Assembly: GCA_946886565.1 (NCBI GenBank)
Contig: CAMPIX010000029.1
Span: 1 to 22,270, forward strand
DNA length: 22,270 bases
Direction of reading: 5' to 3'
DNA from: an uncultured Altererythrobacter sp.
GTDB lineage: Bacteria > Pseudomonadota > Alphaproteobacteria > Sphingomonadales > Sphingomonadaceae
The position numbers were made by a program, and so were the translations under genes. Below the pieces are notes generated by a model. The model saw only the letters and a program-made list of their open reading frames with translations. It was not told where the DNA came from and did not search any database. Below are positions 8,217-15,082 of the stretch, in pieces. The number at the start of each line of letters is the position of its first letter. Positions within the stretch are counted from its first letter, which is position 1.

Positions 8217-8611
8217 CCGGGGCCTGGCGAAGGCTGCCCCTGCAATATCTGCCCGAGCAGCATGCGCAGCGGTGCGGCGCAGGCAGCCAGCCCCTGCACG
8301 GTGACCGCTTCGCCCACGTCCTCGCGCACGAGGCCCTCGCGCTCGGCGAGACAGTGCCAGAAGAGCGCCGTCATCTCGGCAAGGCGCAGCTTGCCGCTGC
8401 CCGCGCGCTCGACCAGCGCGAACAGCGGGCCGAGCTCCTCTTCGGCGGCGACCAGCGCGGCGAAAGTAGGGCGCAAGACGCGCGGCGCGCCCGCGACGAC
8501 CAGCGCAGCCTCCCCGCGCAGAGCGTTCGCCGGAGTTCTTGTTGCGCTACCGCCTTCGGCTGCTTTAGCGCGCGCTGCGGCACCGCCTCCCACTGCTTGG
8601 GCGCGGGTCAT
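8213..8611 (-). CDS. GTA g10-type tail assembly chaperone
   Basis: The protein has 132 residues. After a low-complexity N-terminus (about 1-32, Ala/Gly-rich) comes the GTA-gp10 core: GEAALVVAGAPRVLRPTFAA, VAAEEELGPLFALVERAGSG, LRLAEMTALFWHCLAEREG. The ATG at 8611 overlaps the g9 TGA (ATGA), and the gene ends overlapping g10.1. The poorly conserved first ~32 residues and a possible later start are the only doubt about its extent. In lambda-type phages the equivalent G/GT proteins coat the tape measure while the tube polymerises. Confidence 0.85.
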   Translation of the reverse strand: MTRAQAVGGGAAARAKAAEGGSATRTPANALRGEAALVVAGAPRVLRPTFAALVAAEEELGPLFALVERAGSGKLRLAEMTALFWHCLAEREGLVREDVGEAVTVQGLAACAAPLRMLLGQILQGQPSPGPG

Positions 8612-9015
8612 GCCGGCACCACTGCGCCCGAGCTTTCGAGCTGGAGCGTGTAGTTGCGCTCGCCGTTGAAATCGCCCGCGTAGTCGAGCCGCTGGACGAG
8701 GAACCGGCCGCGCAGTTTCTCGCCGTCCTCGAACGACAGCTCGTAGTCGTCGATCGTGCCCGCCAGCGCATGCGCGCGGATCGCGCCTTCGGCCTCGCTG
8801 CCGAGGAAGATTCCGCTGGCCGCGACCGAGACCGAGCGGGTCCCCGCGCCCGAGAGCAGATCGCGCCACCCGCCGCTCTCCTTGTGCGTGACGACCACGG
8901 TGTCGCCGTTGATCGACATCTGCGTGGTGCGAAGCCCGGCGACGGTCGTGTAGGCAGGCGGCTGCGCGCCGTCGCCGATCTTGAGAAGGAAGGCGGCGCC
9001 TTTCTGGGCGGTCAT
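8608..9015 (-). CDS. GTA g9-type major tail (tube) protein
   Basis: The protein has 135 residues. It matches phage major tail proteins of the GTA type: KGAAFLLKIGDGAQPPAYTTVAGLRTTQMSIN (split here), VVVTHKESGGWRDLLSGAG, VSASGIFLGSEAE-like and a C-terminal LRGRFLVQRLDYAGDFNGERNYT. These hexamerise into the tail tube. The ATG at 9015 has AGGAGA 6 nt upstream, a strong site fitting a highly expressed protein, and an upstream extension to 9066 would run into a repeat. It is the first gene after the REP-like element at 9038-9187, so its expression may depend on read-through of that structure. Confidence 0.9.
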   Translation of the reverse strand: MTAQKGAAFLLKIGDGAQPPAYTTVAGLRTTQMSINGDTVVVTHKESGGWRDLLSGAGTRSVSVAASGIFLGSEAEGAIRAHALAGTIDDYELSFEDGEKLRGRFLVQRLDYAGDFNGERNYTLQLESSGAVVPA

Positions 9016-9037
9016 TGGGGTTCTCCTGTTACAAAAA

Positions 9038-9187
9038 ATCCTCCCCGGCACGGGGAGGGAGATCACGCGAAGCGTGGTGGAGGGGGCAGGTTCGGTGGCT
9101 CCGGACGGTGAATGATCAGATCAGGGCACGTGCCCCTCCACCCCGGTGCTGCGCACCGCGGTCCCCCTCCCCCGGTGGGGGAGGATT
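9038..9187. repeat. Paired inverted REP-like element between g8 and g9
   Basis: The 150-bp element has mirror-image ends (AATCCTCCCC at the left, GGGGAGGATT at the right). Each half contains its own hairpins: CTCCCC/GGGGAG and CACGC/GCGTG at the left, CGGTGC/GCACCG and CCTCCCCC/GGGGGAGG at the right. The right end overlaps the g8 stop codon. The pattern resembles intergenic palindromic repeats scattered through many sphingomonad genomes. It could end or stabilise transcripts between g8 and g9. Confidence 0.85.
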
Positions 9188-9575
9188 AGGTCTCCAAACA
9201 CCGAAACCGATACTCCAGCAGCATGCTGCGCCGGTTGTTCGCCCGCCCCTCCGCCCGCGCGCGCAGGAACACGATCGAGACGACCGCGAAGCCGGCTTGC
9301 GCCGCCGGCAGCGCCTCGACCCTGCGGTCGACCGCACTCACCAGCGCCGCATCACCCGCAATCTCGTCACCGCGGGTGTGCAGTTCGAGCGCGACGCGCA
9401 CCTCGCGTCCCTTGCGGTCCTTGGTGCTCCAGTCGGCGCTCGCGCTCGCGGCGATCCCGAGCCACGGCGGGCTCGCGCGCAGCGGTGCTTCTTCGTCGAC
9501 TGCGTTCAAGGCGTCGAGCGGGGCGGGGCCGGAGCGCAGCCATTCGATCAGCGCGGCGCGCAGTTCGTGTTCCAT
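9186..9575 (-). CDS. GTA g8-type tail terminator (DUF3168)
   Basis: The protein has 129 residues and matches DUF3168: MEHELRAALIEWLRSGPAPLDALN, then WLGIAASASADWSTKDRKGRE, VALELHTRGDEIAGDAALVSAVD and a C-terminal RRSMLLEYRFRCLE. It caps the head-proximal end of the tail tube. The ATG at 9575 has AAGGA about 9 nt upstream and follows the small g7-position ORF by 4 nt. Its TAA stop is partly formed by the end of the adjoining REP-like element, so that element could have altered the C-terminus. Confidence 0.88.
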   Translation of the reverse strand: MEHELRAALIEWLRSGPAPLDALNAVDEEAPLRASPPWLGIAASASADWSTKDRKGREVRVALELHTRGDEIAGDAALVSAVDRRVEALPAAQAGFAVVSIVFLRARAEGRANNRRSMLLEYRFRCLET

Positions 9576-9579
9576 TTCG

Positions 9580-9750
9580 TCAATCCTTGCCAAACAGCGG
9601 CCAGAGCAGCGCGGCGCGGCGCCAGCGCCAAGGGTCGCGCTTGCGTTCGCGGGCGCGATCTTCGGCGCGCGCCTCGGCGAGCGCCCCGGCCTTGCGCGCA
9701 AGGCTCGTGGCGAACCCCGCCGCGGGCGGGTGCACCTCGGCCTCGATCAC
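9580..9750 (-). CDS. Small Ala/Arg-rich protein in the g7 position
   Basis: The ORF encodes 56 residues. The GTG at 9750 overlaps the g6 TGA (GTGA) and the TGA lies 4 nt before the g8 ATG, so it fits the operon exactly. The sequence is helical and rich in Ala and Arg (SLARKAGALAEARAEDRARE) and ends in RDPWRWRRAALLWPLFGKD. No family is recognised. RcGTA has a head-tail adaptor (stopper, g7, roughly 110 residues) at this place, and this ORF shows no visible similarity to it. It could be a remnant, a replacement or a separate small protein. No clear Shine-Dalgarno is seen, so expression would rely on coupling to g6. Confidence 0.6.
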   Translation of the reverse strand: MIEAEVHPPAAGFATSLARKAGALAEARAEDRARERKRDPWRWRRAALLWPLFGKD

Positions 9751-10289
9751 AGGAGCCGCATCCGCCGCCACGGGCGCCACAGCGCCGCGACCGCTGCGGG
9801 CGGCGTGCCTGTCGTGGCCCCGTCACGCGCGCGGTGGAGCTCGGCGGCGAGCCGGATCACGCCGTGGCGCAGGCTTTCGGGCAGCGCGCTCCAGCCGGGC
9901 GCGAGCCCCGCGTCGAAGCGCACCGCGATCCGCCCGGCCGCGCCCTGGCGCAGCAGCCGCACCCGGCCGGTGCCGTCGGCGTCGAGCTCGATCTCGTAGG
10001 CGTCGGGCGCAAGCGCGAAGCGCGGCCCTTCGGCCGGAATGCCCGCGATCCCCGCGATCGCCTGGACCGGGCGCGCGGCGAGCGCGAGCCATTCGCGGTG
10101 CGCGGGATGGACTTCCTCGCACCCCGCGGCGAGCGGCATCGCGCCGGTGAACGCCTCGCAGGTATCGAGCGCGGCGCCGAGCAACGCAGTCAGCGCGTCG
10201 TCTTCGCCCGCGCCGGTGATCGCCAGCCACTGCTTGAGATCGGCCAGCGCGCCCGCGAGATCGGGCGGCGTGAGAATAGCCCGCTTCAT
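9747..10289 (-). CDS. GTA g6-type head-tail connector (adaptor)
   Basis: The protein has 180 residues. It matches the GTA/phage gp6-like connector family: an N-terminal helical segment (LAGALADLKQWLAITGAGEDD), AALDTCEAFTGAMPLAAGCEE and a C-terminal LPESLRHGVIRLAAELHRARD. It forms the ring below the portal. The ATG at 10289 has AGGAG 8 nt upstream; an extension to 10343 has a less likely start. It follows repeat copy 2, which separates it from the capsid gene, and its stop overlaps the following small ORF. Confidence 0.88.
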   Translation of the reverse strand: MKRAILTPPDLAGALADLKQWLAITGAGEDDALTALLGAALDTCEAFTGAMPLAAGCEEVHPAHREWLALAARPVQAIAGIAGIPAEGPRFALAPDAYEIELDADGTGRVRLLRQGAAGRIAVRFDAGLAPGWSALPESLRHGVIRLAAELHRARDGATTGTPPAAVAALWRPWRRMRLL

Positions 10290-10360
10290 GCGCGCACTCC
10301 TGTGATTGCGAGAAAAAGGGTGCCCGCGCCGGCAGGGGAGCAACCGGCGCGGGTGTCTTG

Positions 10361-10620
10361 TTTGTTGGCGCCCTCAAACGTCGGGCGCGGCCCATCCGGG
10401 CCGCTTGGCTTCCTCCGCGCAGAGCGCTGCGGGCGCGCGTTCGCGCTTGCGGGGCTGCTGATCGCAGCCCCGGACTATTCCGGCCAGAAAGGCCTGGAGG
10501 GTCCGGTCCGCGACCAGCGGACCGCAAGGCCGACCGGCCGCCCGCAGGTGCCCCGCAGCGAAGCGGAGAGAACAGCGCCGAGGACGCAGGCGCGGATGCG
10601 CCTGCGGAACACAAGGACTC
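10361..10620 (+). repeat. Large palindromic intergenic element, copy 2 (between g5 and g6)
   Basis: This ~260-bp element lies in the opposite orientation to copy 1. The left end (TTTGTTGG, CCTCAAACGTCGGGC) carries a hairpin with GCGGCCC arms and an ATCC loop (10387-10404). The right end carries GCAGGCGC arms with a GGAT loop (10586-10605), then ACAAGGACTC abutting the capsid stop codon. Inner palindromes include GGGGCTGC/GCAGCCCC at about 10477-10496 and GGTCCGC/GCGGACC at about 10505-10523. It fills the 331-bp gap, with no other gene visible. Confidence 0.85.
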
Positions 10621-11763
10621 CTACACCTCGATCTTCAGCAGCTTGATCGCGCCCGAATCGAGCACCTGCCCGCCCACGCGCTTCGTCGCGTAGAAGTGCA
10701 CGAACGGCTTGTTGGTGAACGGATCGCGCAGGATCTGCGTCGCGCTGCGTTCGGCGATCAGATAGCCCGCGCGGAAGTTGCCGAAGGCGATCGGGAACGT
10801 GCCGGCGGCCACATCCGGCATGTCCTCGGCCTCGACCACCGGGTAGCCGAGCAGCCGGTCGGGTTGCCCCTCGACCAGCCCCGGCTGCCACACGAATGCG
10901 CCGTCGGCGGTCTTCAACTTGCGCACCTGCGCCAGCGTCGCCGAGTTCATCACGAAGCTCGCGCCCTGCCGATGCCCGGCCTTGAGCGTGTGCACGAGGT
11001 CGATCAGCTTGAGGTCCGGATCGGCGCCGAGGCCGGCCGCATCGCCGCTGCCGATATACTGCAGCGTGCCGAACGGCCGCGCGCCGTCGCCGGCCACCGT
11101 GGCCGGCGCGTTGAGGAAGCCTTCGGGCTGGTCGAAGCCGCTGCCGTTCACGAACGCGGCACCTTCCGAGCGGGCGAACTCCATCGCGATCTCGCTCGCG
11201 AGCCAGGCTTCGAGGTCGAACGCCGCGTCGTCGAGCATCGCCTGGCTGGCCGCCGGGTTGGCGTAGAGCTCGCCGCTGGGCGGCGCGATCTCGGCGAACT
11301 GCGGGGTATCGGTCTCGGGCCGCGCGGCGGTCTCCGAGACCCAGCCCGAGGCGGTGCCCCCGGTGCTGACGAGCTTGCGGTAGCCGCTGGTCCCGGTCTG
11401 CACGACTTGCGCGATAGCGCGGATCGGGCTGATCGCGGTCAGCTCGCGCGCAATCGCCGCGTCGATCTGCCGCGGCACGGCGTAGCCGCCGTCGGCGGGC
11501 ACGAGGCTGGTCAGCGACTTGATCTCGGCCGTGCTGCCACGCCGCAAGTAGCCGTCGACGAAGCCCTTCACTTCCGGGCTGTCGGTCGCACCGGCGAGCG
11601 CGGGCCGCGCGGCCGCCTTGCCGATCCGCTCGACGCGCGCCTTCACCTCGTCGACATCGGTGCGCAGCGCGGCGATATCGGCCTCGGCCTTGTCCTGACG
11701 GGCGACGATATCGAAGCTGGCTTCGGCAGGGTCGATGGCGGGAGTAATTGTCTCGGTATCCAT
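10621..11763 (-). CDS. GTA g5-type major capsid protein (HK97 fold)
   Basis: The protein has 380 residues. Residues ~10-60 (SFDIVARQDKAEADIAALRT, DEVKARVERIGK) are a coiled-coil-like delta domain that is normally removed by the prohead protease. The HK97-fold shell domain follows: LVPADGGYAVPRQIDAAIAR, WVSETAARPETDTPQFAEI, FVNGSGFDQPEGFLNAP, LIAERSATQILRDPFTNKPF and a C-terminal SGAIKLLKIEV. The start chosen is ATG 11763 because AAAGGTG lies about 9 nt upstream; a GTG at 11775 is possible. It is flanked on both sides by large palindromic elements, which could isolate or stabilise the capsid message, the one needed in the largest amount. Confidence 0.92.
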   Translation of the reverse strand: MDTETITPAIDPAEASFDIVARQDKAEADIAALRTDVDEVKARVERIGKAAARPALAGATDSPEVKGFVDGYLRRGSTAEIKSLTSLVPADGGYAVPRQIDAAIARELTAISPIRAIAQVVQTGTSGYRKLVSTGGTASGWVSETAARPETDTPQFAEIAPPSGELYANPAASQAMLDDAAFDLEAWLASEIAMEFARSEGAAFVNGSGFDQPEGFLNAPATVAGDGARPFGTLQYIGSGDAAGLGADPDLKLIDLVHTLKAGHRQGASFVMNSATLAQVRKLKTADGAFVWQPGLVEGQPDRLLGYPVVEAEDMPDVAAGTFPIAFGNFRAGYLIAERSATQILRDPFTNKPFVHFYATKRVGGQVLDSGAIKLLKIEV

Positions 11764-11785
11764 AGGGCAGTTCACCTTTCGTTTT

Positions 11786-12017
11786 GTTTGTTGGCCTCAA
11801 GCGCCGGCGGGGCCATCCGGCCCCTTGGCTATCCTCGCTCACACGGCCTTCGGCCGCGTCGCTGCGGGCGGGCGGTCGCCCTTGCGGGCTGCGGCGCGCA
11901 GCCCGGTTCGATAAAAGACGGGTCTGTTCTTGGTCGCGGCAGCCAGAGCGCGACTGCGCGACGGCCGGTCAGGCCGAAGCCAAGCGGCCCGGATGGGCCG
12001 CGCCCGGCGTTTGAGGG
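11786..12017 (+). repeat. Large palindromic intergenic element, copy 3 (between g4 and g5)
   Basis: This ~232-bp element has two similar ends facing each other: TTGGCCTCAAGCGCCGG at the left and CCGGCGTTTGAGG at the right. End hairpins are GGGGCC/GGCCCC around ATCC (11809-11824) and GCGGCCC/GGGCCGC around GGAT (11984-12001). The left half resembles copies 1 and 2; the right half appears to be another left end in inverted orientation, so this copy looks composite. Its right ~50 bp lie inside the g4 reading frame and supply its last codons and stop. Confidence 0.85.
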
Positions 12018-12415
12018 TCGAAGAAAAAATGCACCCGCGCGCCGTGCTGCAGCGGGTGGGTGACGAGGCTCACCTCGAACAGTTCGACGTCGAGCAGTTC
12101 GCGGCCGTCCGGCGAATGGCGGAACCTGCGCGCGCGAAAGCCGAAGCTCAGCCCGCTCACCGCGCGCCGCCGCAGCATCGCCGCTGCGCGGCCCGCGGGG
12201 TTGTCGAGCGCCGCGATCACCCGCAGCCCGCGCGCGTCCTCGGAAACCCGCTCGACCCAGCCGATCCGTTGCTCGGGCCGGTGCTGCCAGTAGAGCGGCA
12301 GCGGCCCCGCGCGTTCGGCCAGGGTGCGCGAGAAGGCGCCCGGCCGGATCGTATCGCGCCCGGCGTCCGCGCGGTCGAACAGCGCGGCGTAACCGGCGAC
12401 ACGTACGGCGGTCAC
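11969..12415 (-). CDS. GTA g4-type prohead protease (peptidase S78 family)
   Basis: The protein has 148 residues. HK97-type protease motifs are present: LPLYWQHRPEQRIGWVE (His45), RRAVSGLSFGFR (Ser90 the likely nucleophile) and ELFEVSLVTHPLQHGARV. It cleaves the capsid delta domain during head maturation. The start is GTG 12415, with a very good GGAGGTG 6-7 nt upstream; an extension to 12676 would run through a REP-like repeat into the DUF6127 gene. The last ~15 residues (DPQTPGAAHPGRLASA) are encoded by repeat copy 3, so the native C-terminus has probably been replaced. The catalytic core ends before that point. Confidence 0.88.
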   Translation of the reverse strand: MTAVRVAGYAALFDRADAGRDTIRPGAFSRTLAERAGPLPLYWQHRPEQRIGWVERVSEDARGLRVIAALDNPAGRAAAMLRRRAVSGLSFGFRARRFRHSPDGRELLDVELFEVSLVTHPLQHGARVHFFFDPQTPGAAHPGRLASA

Positions 12416-12426
12416 GTTGCCCACCT

Positions 12427-12533
12427 CCGTTCGCCTCGAGCGAAGTCGAGAGGCGTTGGCGAAGCGTGTCTCGACCTTGGCCTGTCCTGAGCGGCTGCCT
12501 TGGCAGCCAGCAGAAGGGTTCGACACGAACGGG
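12427..12533. repeat. REP-like inverted repeat in the g4 leader
   Basis: Mirror-image ends (CCGTTCG at 12427, CGAACGG near 12533) enclose a nested palindrome (CGCCTCGAG...CTCGAGAGGCG-like, 12432-12455) and a TCGACAC/TCGAACC-type segment. The right half resembles the element at 21930-22020. The left edge touches the g4 ribosome binding site. It fills most of the 140-bp gap between the DUF6127 gene and g4. Confidence 0.7.
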
Positions 12534-12555
12534 GAAGGTTTTTCAGAAGGCTGGA

Positions 12556-12873
12556 TCACTTCAGCACCTCCCCAACCCCAAGCCGCACCGCAATGCCGAT
12601 CAGCAGCAGCGCCATCATTCCGCGAATCAGCCATTGCAGCGCCGCGCGCCAGGCGCTCGCCTTGGCGTCGCGCCACGCCTGGAGCAGGTCGCGCAGTTCG
12701 CCGAGGTCGCCCTGCGCCTTGGCATCGGCGAGCCCGAGCCGGTCGAGCGCGCGCACCGCGCCCATCTCGCTCGCCTCCTCCACGATCGCCCGCAGCGTCA
12801 CCAGATCGCGCCCGCCGGCCTGCGCCTCGGCCACCAGCCGGGCGAGCATGTCGCTCCTGTCCATGTCCGTCAC
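12556..12873 (-). CDS. DUF6127-type small membrane protein (g3.5 position)
   Basis: The protein has 105 residues. It begins MTDMDRSDMLARLVAEAQ, followed by GGRDLVTLRAIVEEASEMGA and LRDLLQAWRDAKASAW, which I recognise as DUF6127. One transmembrane segment is visible near the C-terminus (LIRGMMALLLIGIAVRLGV). The GTG at 12873 overlaps the portal TGA (GTGA); ATG 12864 is an alternative start. It occupies the place of RcGTA g3.5. Its function is unknown; the single membrane anchor suggests that it does not belong to the mature head. Confidence 0.75.
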   Translation of the reverse strand: MTDMDRSDMLARLVAEAQAGGRDLVTLRAIVEEASEMGAVRALDRLGLADAKAQGDLGELRDLLQAWRDAKASAWRAALQWLIRGMMALLLIGIAVRLGVGEVLK

Positions 12874-14006
12874 TCCAGCCCGAGCGCCGCGCGTTTCTCC
12901 TCGCGCGTCATGAAATCGGCCGCGGTCACCTGCGCCCACAGCTTCTCGCGATCCTCGGCGAGCGCGGGCACGCGGTCGAGGTCGACCGCCAGCGCCGCAT
13001 CGGGGAACCACGGCGCCAGCCCCTCCGAAAGCCCGCTCAGGATCTTCTCCGCCAACGGCAGCAGCGTCAGCCGCCACAGCGCGCGGTTCGCCTCGCGGTA
13101 ATTGGCGTAAGTGTTGTCGCCCGGCAGCCCGAGCAGCATCGGCGGCACCCCGAATGCGAGCGCGATGTCGCGCGCCGCCGCGGCCTTCAACGTCGCGAAG
13201 TCCATGTCGGCGGGCGACAGCGCCATCGACTGCCACTTGAGCCCGCCTTCGAGCAGCATCGGCCGCCCGGCATTGCCCGCGCCCTGGAACCCGCTGGCGA
13301 GTTCGGCCTTCAATCGCTCGAACTGCTCGGGGGCGAGCGCAGCCCCGTCGCCGCTCTCGAACACCAGCGCGCCCGATGGCCGCGCCGCGTTCTCGAGCAG
13401 CGCCCGGTTCCATGCCGAGGCCGCATTGTGGATCGCCACGGCTTGTTCGGCCGCCGCCAGCGCGCCCGCGCCGTAATGGTCGTCGCCCGGATGGAACCCG
13501 CGCAAGTGGATCAGGTTGGGCCACCCCGCCTCGTCCTCGAGCGGAATGGTCAGCGTGCGGTCGGCCAGCTTGTAGGCATAGGCCGCCGGCCACCCGTCCG
13601 CCCCCGGCACCACCGAGACCCGCTCGGGCCTGAGCGCGTAGAGCTCGATCGGTTGCCCGGCCGCATCCTTCATCACCTGGACGTAGGCATTGCCGTGGAG
13701 CAGCAACTGCGCGGCCACCGTCTCGACCAGCGACTGTCCGGCCGAGGTCGCGGTCACGAGCGTCGCCAGCCCCGCATCGGTCTCACCCAGCGGCGCCGAC
13801 CCGACCCCCTCGGCCACCAGCCGCACGCTGCGCTGCGCCACCGGGTTGTCGCAATAGGCCCGCCGCACGCTGCGCGCGTATTCGTAGGGCGGCGTCGCGG
13901 GGCTCTCGAACGAGAGCGCCCAGGGCGAAACGAACCCGCGCGCAAGAGGCACACGAGCGCCGCCCCCGCCCTTGAAGGCGGAAGCGATCGTGGAGAGCAA
14001 GGACAT
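12870..14006 (-). CDS. GTA g3-type portal protein
   Basis: The protein has 378 residues. It matches HK97-type portals: NPVAQRSVRLVAEGVGSAPL, QLLLHGNAYVQVMKDAAGQP, LYALRPERVSVVPG, LIHLRGFHPGDDHYGAGALA, AFGVPPMLLGLPGDNTYANY and REANRALWRLTLLPLAEKIL. It forms the dodecameric DNA gate at one head vertex and docks the terminase. The ATG at 14006 shares the palindrome CATG with the plus-strand hydrolase start, and no convincing promoter is seen upstream. Unlike in canonical clusters, the upstream neighbour is not the terminase, which lies 1.6 kb away. Confidence 0.92.
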   Translation of the reverse strand: MSLLSTIASAFKGGGGARVPLARGFVSPWALSFESPATPPYEYARSVRRAYCDNPVAQRSVRLVAEGVGSAPLGETDAGLATLVTATSAGQSLVETVAAQLLLHGNAYVQVMKDAAGQPIELYALRPERVSVVPGADGWPAAYAYKLADRTLTIPLEDEAGWPNLIHLRGFHPGDDHYGAGALAAAEQAVAIHNAASAWNRALLENAARPSGALVFESGDGAALAPEQFERLKAELASGFQGAGNAGRPMLLEGGLKWQSMALSPADMDFATLKAAAARDIALAFGVPPMLLGLPGDNTYANYREANRALWRLTLLPLAEKILSGLSEGLAPWFPDAALAVDLDRVPALAEDREKLWAQVTAADFMTREEKRAALGLE

Positions 14007-14586
14007 GGAGGTTTCCCGTTCTGTGTTATGGAGCGGCGTGGCCCGCTCGCTGATTGTCATCGACCTGATCGGAGACTGCCTCCGACCTTTGCCGTCCGGC
14101 GTGGCCGAGCGGCTGATCGCCGCGACCAACGATCTCGTCGCGCGCTTCCGGCGCCACCGGCTGCCGGTCGTCTGGGTGCGGCAGGAATTCGCCCCCGATC
14201 TCTCGGACGCCTTCCTCGAAATGCGCAAACAGGGCATCCGCAGCTCGATCGCCGGCACCGAAGGCGCCCGGCTCGATCCCCGGCTCGACGTGGGCGAAGG
14301 CGACCCCGTGATCGTGAAGAAACGCTACAGCGCTTTCCACGGCACCAATCTCGACGACCTGCTAGCCGCCCGCGGCATCGGCGAGATCGTCCTCGCCGGG
14401 GTCAACACCCACGCGTGCATCCGCATGGCCGCGATCGACGCCTACCAGCGCGACCTCGAAGTCATCCTCGCAACCGATTGTCTCGCCAGCTACGACGAGG
14501 AACACGCCCGCGTGTCGCTCCGCTACATGGACGGCAAGATCGCGCGGACGATGCGCAATGCGGAGATCGCGGAGTGGCTGGCCTGA
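14005..14586 (+). CDS. Isochorismatase-family cysteine hydrolase inserted between g2 and g3
   Basis: The protein has 193 residues. The family triad is visible: Asp20 in SLIVIDLIGD, Lys106 in VIVKKRYSAFHGTNL and Cys138 in GVNTHACIRMAAIDAYQRD. These enzymes hydrolyse amides, imides or isochorismate; the substrate cannot be told from sequence. ATG 14005 overlaps the portal ATG on the other strand (CATG). GTG 14023, 11 nt after GGAGG, is an alternative start because the only site before ATG 14005 is 1 nt away. Any promoter would have to lie inside the portal gene. A GCCGG/CCGGC hairpin (~14597-14611) follows the stop but lacks a T-run. The gene is as GC-rich as its neighbours, so any insertion is not recent or came from a similar genome. 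Confidence 0.88.
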   Translation: MEVSRSVLWSGVARSLIVIDLIGDCLRPLPSGVAERLIAATNDLVARFRRHRLPVVWVRQEFAPDLSDAFLEMRKQGIRSSIAGTEGARLDPRLDVGEGDPVIVKKRYSAFHGTNLDDLLAARGIGEIVLAGVNTHACIRMAAIDAYQRDLEVILATDCLASYDEEHARVSLRYMDGKIARTMRNAEIAEWLA

Positions 14587-14960
14587 CGATACCGAGTCCG
14601 GCGAAGGCCGGGGCCTCAGGCTATCATGCGGAGCCAGCGCCCAGAGTGGCCCGTGCGCTAGGCTCGCCTGACCGCTCAAGCTGTCGTGAAAGGGTAGGGG
14701 TCAGCGTCACCAGTTACGGAAAGCCAAGGTTGTAGTGCCGATTCAGGCCGAGCCACGTGCGCCGTCCTTAACCGCCGGGTTAAGTCGATCGCTTGAATCG
14801 ATATGAGCTTGTGCGCCGCAGATGGCGCGCTTCGACATTGAAATATAACGATGTCTTTATAAGTTCGGCTTTTCTGCAACTTGGAACTAAAAGTGAACAC
14901 AGCCTCTAGCACTCTTGACGGTGAGTGCCAGAAAACTTGATTTTTGTGGTAAATCGGGTA

Positions 14961-15002
14961 GAAAGAAAACGGGCCGGACGAGAACCCATCTCGCCCGGCC
15001 CG
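14961..15002 (-). terminator. Strong Rho-independent terminator, minus strand
   Basis: The arms at 14970-14983 and 14989-15002 form a 14-bp stem around a 5-nt loop. Read on the minus strand the only imperfect pair is a G-U wobble, while on the plus strand it would be an A-C mismatch. The minus-strand stem is followed directly by TTTTCTTTC. It would end transcripts from the 73-residue protein gene at 15145-15366 and any read-through from the terminase, upstream of the portal. Confidence 0.85.
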
Positions 15003-15082
15003 GTACTAACTGCAACGAACCCGAAGGTGCGTTGGCTGTGATCACGGACGAAGTTATTAACTTAATCAGGTGACACGGTCAA
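14962..15082 (-). ncRNA. Candidate small RNA with its own promoter, ending at the terminator
   Basis: On the minus strand TTGACC (15077-15082) and TAATAA (15054-15059) are separated by 17 nt, predicting a start near 15047 and an RNA of about 86 nt ending at the strong terminator. The RNA would contain an ACCTTCGGG segment whose complement lies just upstream at about 15085-15093. No known RNA family is recognised. It might equally be the 3' tail of the mRNA from 15145-15366. Confidence 0.3.

Noticed and set aside
7204..12533. CRISPR array or phage operator array
   Set aside because: The repeats are single, large and palindromic, not short direct repeats with regular spacers, and no cas genes are present.
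14676..14912. 78-codon minus-strand ORF in the AT-richer gap
   Set aside because: No recognisable motif and no Shine-Dalgarno, and it lies in DNA with several stem-loops; chance is sufficient.
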